A stretch of DNA of 6,542 bases from Candidatus Aenigmatarchaeota archaeon (lineage in GTDB: Archaea > Aenigmatarchaeota > Aenigmatarchaeia > QMZP01). The translations under genes and the position numbers were made by a program. The notes beneath the pieces were generated by a model. That model saw nothing but the letters and a program-made list of their open reading frames with translations, was not told the DNA's origin and searched no databases. The stretch's first letter is position 1. Every line of letters begins with the position of its first letter. Where the stretch lies: positions 1 through 6,542 of the forward strand of contig QMZY01000048.1 in the NCBI GenBank assembly GCA_003663415.1, read 5' to 3'. Positions 5,496 to 6,542 of the stretch are shown piece by piece.

Positions 5496-6313
5496 ATATA
5501 AAAAAAACACTCAAAAAACTGTTAAACAGGCCAGAATGGTCTCATAAAGGGGATTTTGGCAAACTTCTTATAATAGGCGGCAGCCGCTGGTATACAGGCT
5601 CTCCTGCTTTGGCTGCTCTTGCCGCGCTGAGGTCAGGATGCGACTGGGCAACCATAGCATGCCCTGAAAAAATCTCACAAACAATCGCTTCCTTTTCTCC
5701 AGACATAATAACATACCCATTACCAGGAAATTTCCTAAAACCATCACACTTAAAAACACTTTTAACTCTATCCCAAAAACATGACGCTGTTCTTATAGGA
5801 GGAGGAATGGGAACACAAAAGGAAACACAAAAACTGGTAAAAGAATTTTTAATAAAAACAGAAAAACCATGTGTAATAGACGCCGATGCGTTAAAAGTTC
5901 AGGGAACCGGTTTCAAACCAAACTTTCTTTTAACACCGCACGCTTATGAGTTCTTTCTTCTCACAGGCAAGCGCCCAGCCACAAGCTTAGAAGAGAGAAA
6001 GGCTTTGGTGAAAAACCAAGCCAAGTCTTTAGGATGCGCAATCCTTTTAAAAGGAAGCAAAGACGTGATTTCTAACGGCATTGATGTTCTTGTAAACAAA
6101 ACAGGAAATCCCTTTCTAACAAAAGCAGGAACAGGAGATACCTTGGCAGGAATATGCGCTTCCCTTCTCTCCCAAGGATTCTCTGTCCTGGAATCTGGTT
6201 TTTTGGCTTCTTATATAAACGGCAAAGCAGGAGAACTCGCTTCCAAAGAATTCGGTCCGGGAATTTTGGCTTCTGACCTTATTAAAAAAATCCCTTTAGT
6301 CATACAATCATGA
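5492..6313 (+). CDS. nnrD: ADP-dependent NAD(P)H-hydrate dehydratase, stand-alone
   Basis: Repairs hydrated NADH and NADPH by ADP- (or ATP-) dependent dehydration; ribokinase-like fold, cytosolic. The 273 residues cover only the dehydratase half of the usual archaeal and bacterial two-domain protein: the N-terminal epimerase domain (NnrE) is missing, and the protein begins at the dehydratase start (RPEWSHKGDFGKLLIIGGSR, residues 13-32). Other motifs: GGGMG (103-107), VIDADAL (128-134), LTPHAYEF (147-154), LLKGSKDVI (185-193) and GNPFLTKAGTGDTLAG, with catalytic D216 in AGTGD; the first glycine of the common GGTGD is alanine here. The ATG overlaps the pyrH stop (ATGA); GTGAT three bases before it can act as a ribosome binding site. 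Since the epimerase acts together with this enzyme in most organisms, it is probably encoded elsewhere. Hydroxyethylthiazole kinase is a distant relative, but the motifs fit NnrD. Confidence 0.92.
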   Translation: MNIKKTLKKLLNRPEWSHKGDFGKLLIIGGSRWYTGSPALAALAALRSGCDWATIACPEKISQTIASFSPDIITYPLPGNFLKPSHLKTLLTLSQKHDAVLIGGGMGTQKETQKLVKEFLIKTEKPCVIDADALKVQGTGFKPNFLLTPHAYEFFLLTGKRPATSLEERKALVKNQAKSLGCAILLKGSKDVISNGIDVLVNKTGNPFLTKAGTGDTLAGICASLLSQGFSVLESGFLASYINGKAGELASKEFGPGILASDLIKKIPLVIQS

Positions 6314-6542
6314 AAAAAATCATTATAATGGGAGCAGCAGGAAGAGATTTCCATGCTAAAATCCGAAAAGCCTGTTATTTCTGTGTGCGGAGTCAGAACG
6401 GGCGCTGGAAAAAGCCCTGTAACAAGAAAAATAACAAAAATATTAAACTCTTTAGGAAAGAAACCAGCAATCATAAGACACCCAATGCCTTATGGAAAAC
6501 TTAAGCCAGTTGAGATGTTTAAAACATTAAAAGACTTAGAAA
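6310..6542 (+). pseudogene. Broken cyclic 2,3-diphosphoglycerate synthetase-like gene (predicted P-loop GTPase), partial
   Basis: The gene starts with ATGA overlap after nnrD and encodes MKKIIIMGAAGRDFH, which I recognise as the N-terminus of the archaeal cDPG synthetase-like/predicted GTPase family (COG2403-like). The frame then leaves the family at once. From the ATG at 6353, in the next frame, the family reappears: MLKSEKPVISVCGVRTGAGK (first 20 residues), with a dethiobiotin-synthetase-like P-loop, then ...IIRHPMPYGKLKPVE, open to the window end. In relatives, as I remember them, about 100 residues separate these two parts, so a stretch of roughly 300 bases, not a multiple of three, appears to be missing. 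Full-length relatives are about 440-460 residues; true cDPG synthetase makes an archaeal thermoprotectant, though many members are untested. It may be a real deletion or an assembly error. If read as intact, only the second part could be translated, from 6353. Confidence 0.75.

Noticed and set aside
6211..6474. Minus-strand open frame across nnrD and the broken gene
   Set aside because: It is antisense to recognised nnrD and P-loop coding sequence and shows no motif of its own.
6310..6504. The 64-residue frame read as a complete small protein
   Set aside because: Only its first 15 residues match a family; the rest is lysine- and asparagine-rich out-of-frame translation of the P-loop region, so it is better treated as the start of a broken gene.
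1..6542. CRISPR arrays, insertion sequences, tRNA or rRNA genes, restriction or toxin-antitoxin systems
   Set aside because: No direct repeat series, transposase motif, cloverleaf-like sequence or such gene pair was seen; the largest gap between genes is the 112 bases at the left edge.

Overview
The window looks archaeal. It is AT-rich (G+C below one half by eye), uses ATA heavily for isoleucine, and carries a typically archaeal gene set: a Hjc-type Holliday junction resolvase, a 225-residue archaeal UMP kinase, the alpha subunit of an ADP-forming acyl-CoA synthetase, a conserved archaeal XRE-type regulator and a relic of the cyclic 2,3-diphosphoglycerate synthetase-like family. Promoters also look archaeal: TATA-like boxes lie about 24-28 bases before start codons that have no ribosome binding site, as expected for leaderless mRNAs. 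A euryarchaeal or DPANN-like lineage is plausible, but I cannot fix it from this piece.

Layout. A metallophosphoesterase (113-796, +) converges with and overlaps an XRE-family regulator (785-1516, -). The regulator diverges from hjc (1566-1931, +), and the two share a 49-base spacer with one palindromic TATA box. hjc converges, one base apart, with a small winged-helix protein (1933-2229, -). Upstream of that lies a class I aminotransferase (2255-3427, -), which diverges across 32 bases from a four-gene operon on the plus strand: acyl-CoA synthetase alpha subunit (3460-4821), UMP kinase pyrH (4818-5495), NAD(P)H-hydrate dehydratase nnrD (5492-6313) and a broken cDPG-synthetase-like gene (6310 to the window end). 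The operon genes overlap by four bases at each junction (GTGA, ATGA, ATGA).

Function. The operon is housekeeping metabolism: ATP formation from acyl-CoA, pyrimidine nucleotide supply and repair of damaged NAD(P)H. The left half holds DNA repair (Hjc), two DNA-binding regulators and a phosphoesterase. Nearly every base is coding; no RNA gene, mobile element, CRISPR array or intergenic stretch over 120 bases was seen.

Most notable points. (1) The last gene joins the family N-terminus directly to the family P-loop region in another frame, as if about 100 codons were deleted. (2) One perfectly palindromic TTTATAAA lies almost equidistant from two divergent start codons. (3) The aminotransferase/acyl-CoA synthetase pair has two promoters interlocked in 32 bases. 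I found no convincing new multi-gene system; the novelty is in promoter architecture and the broken gene.
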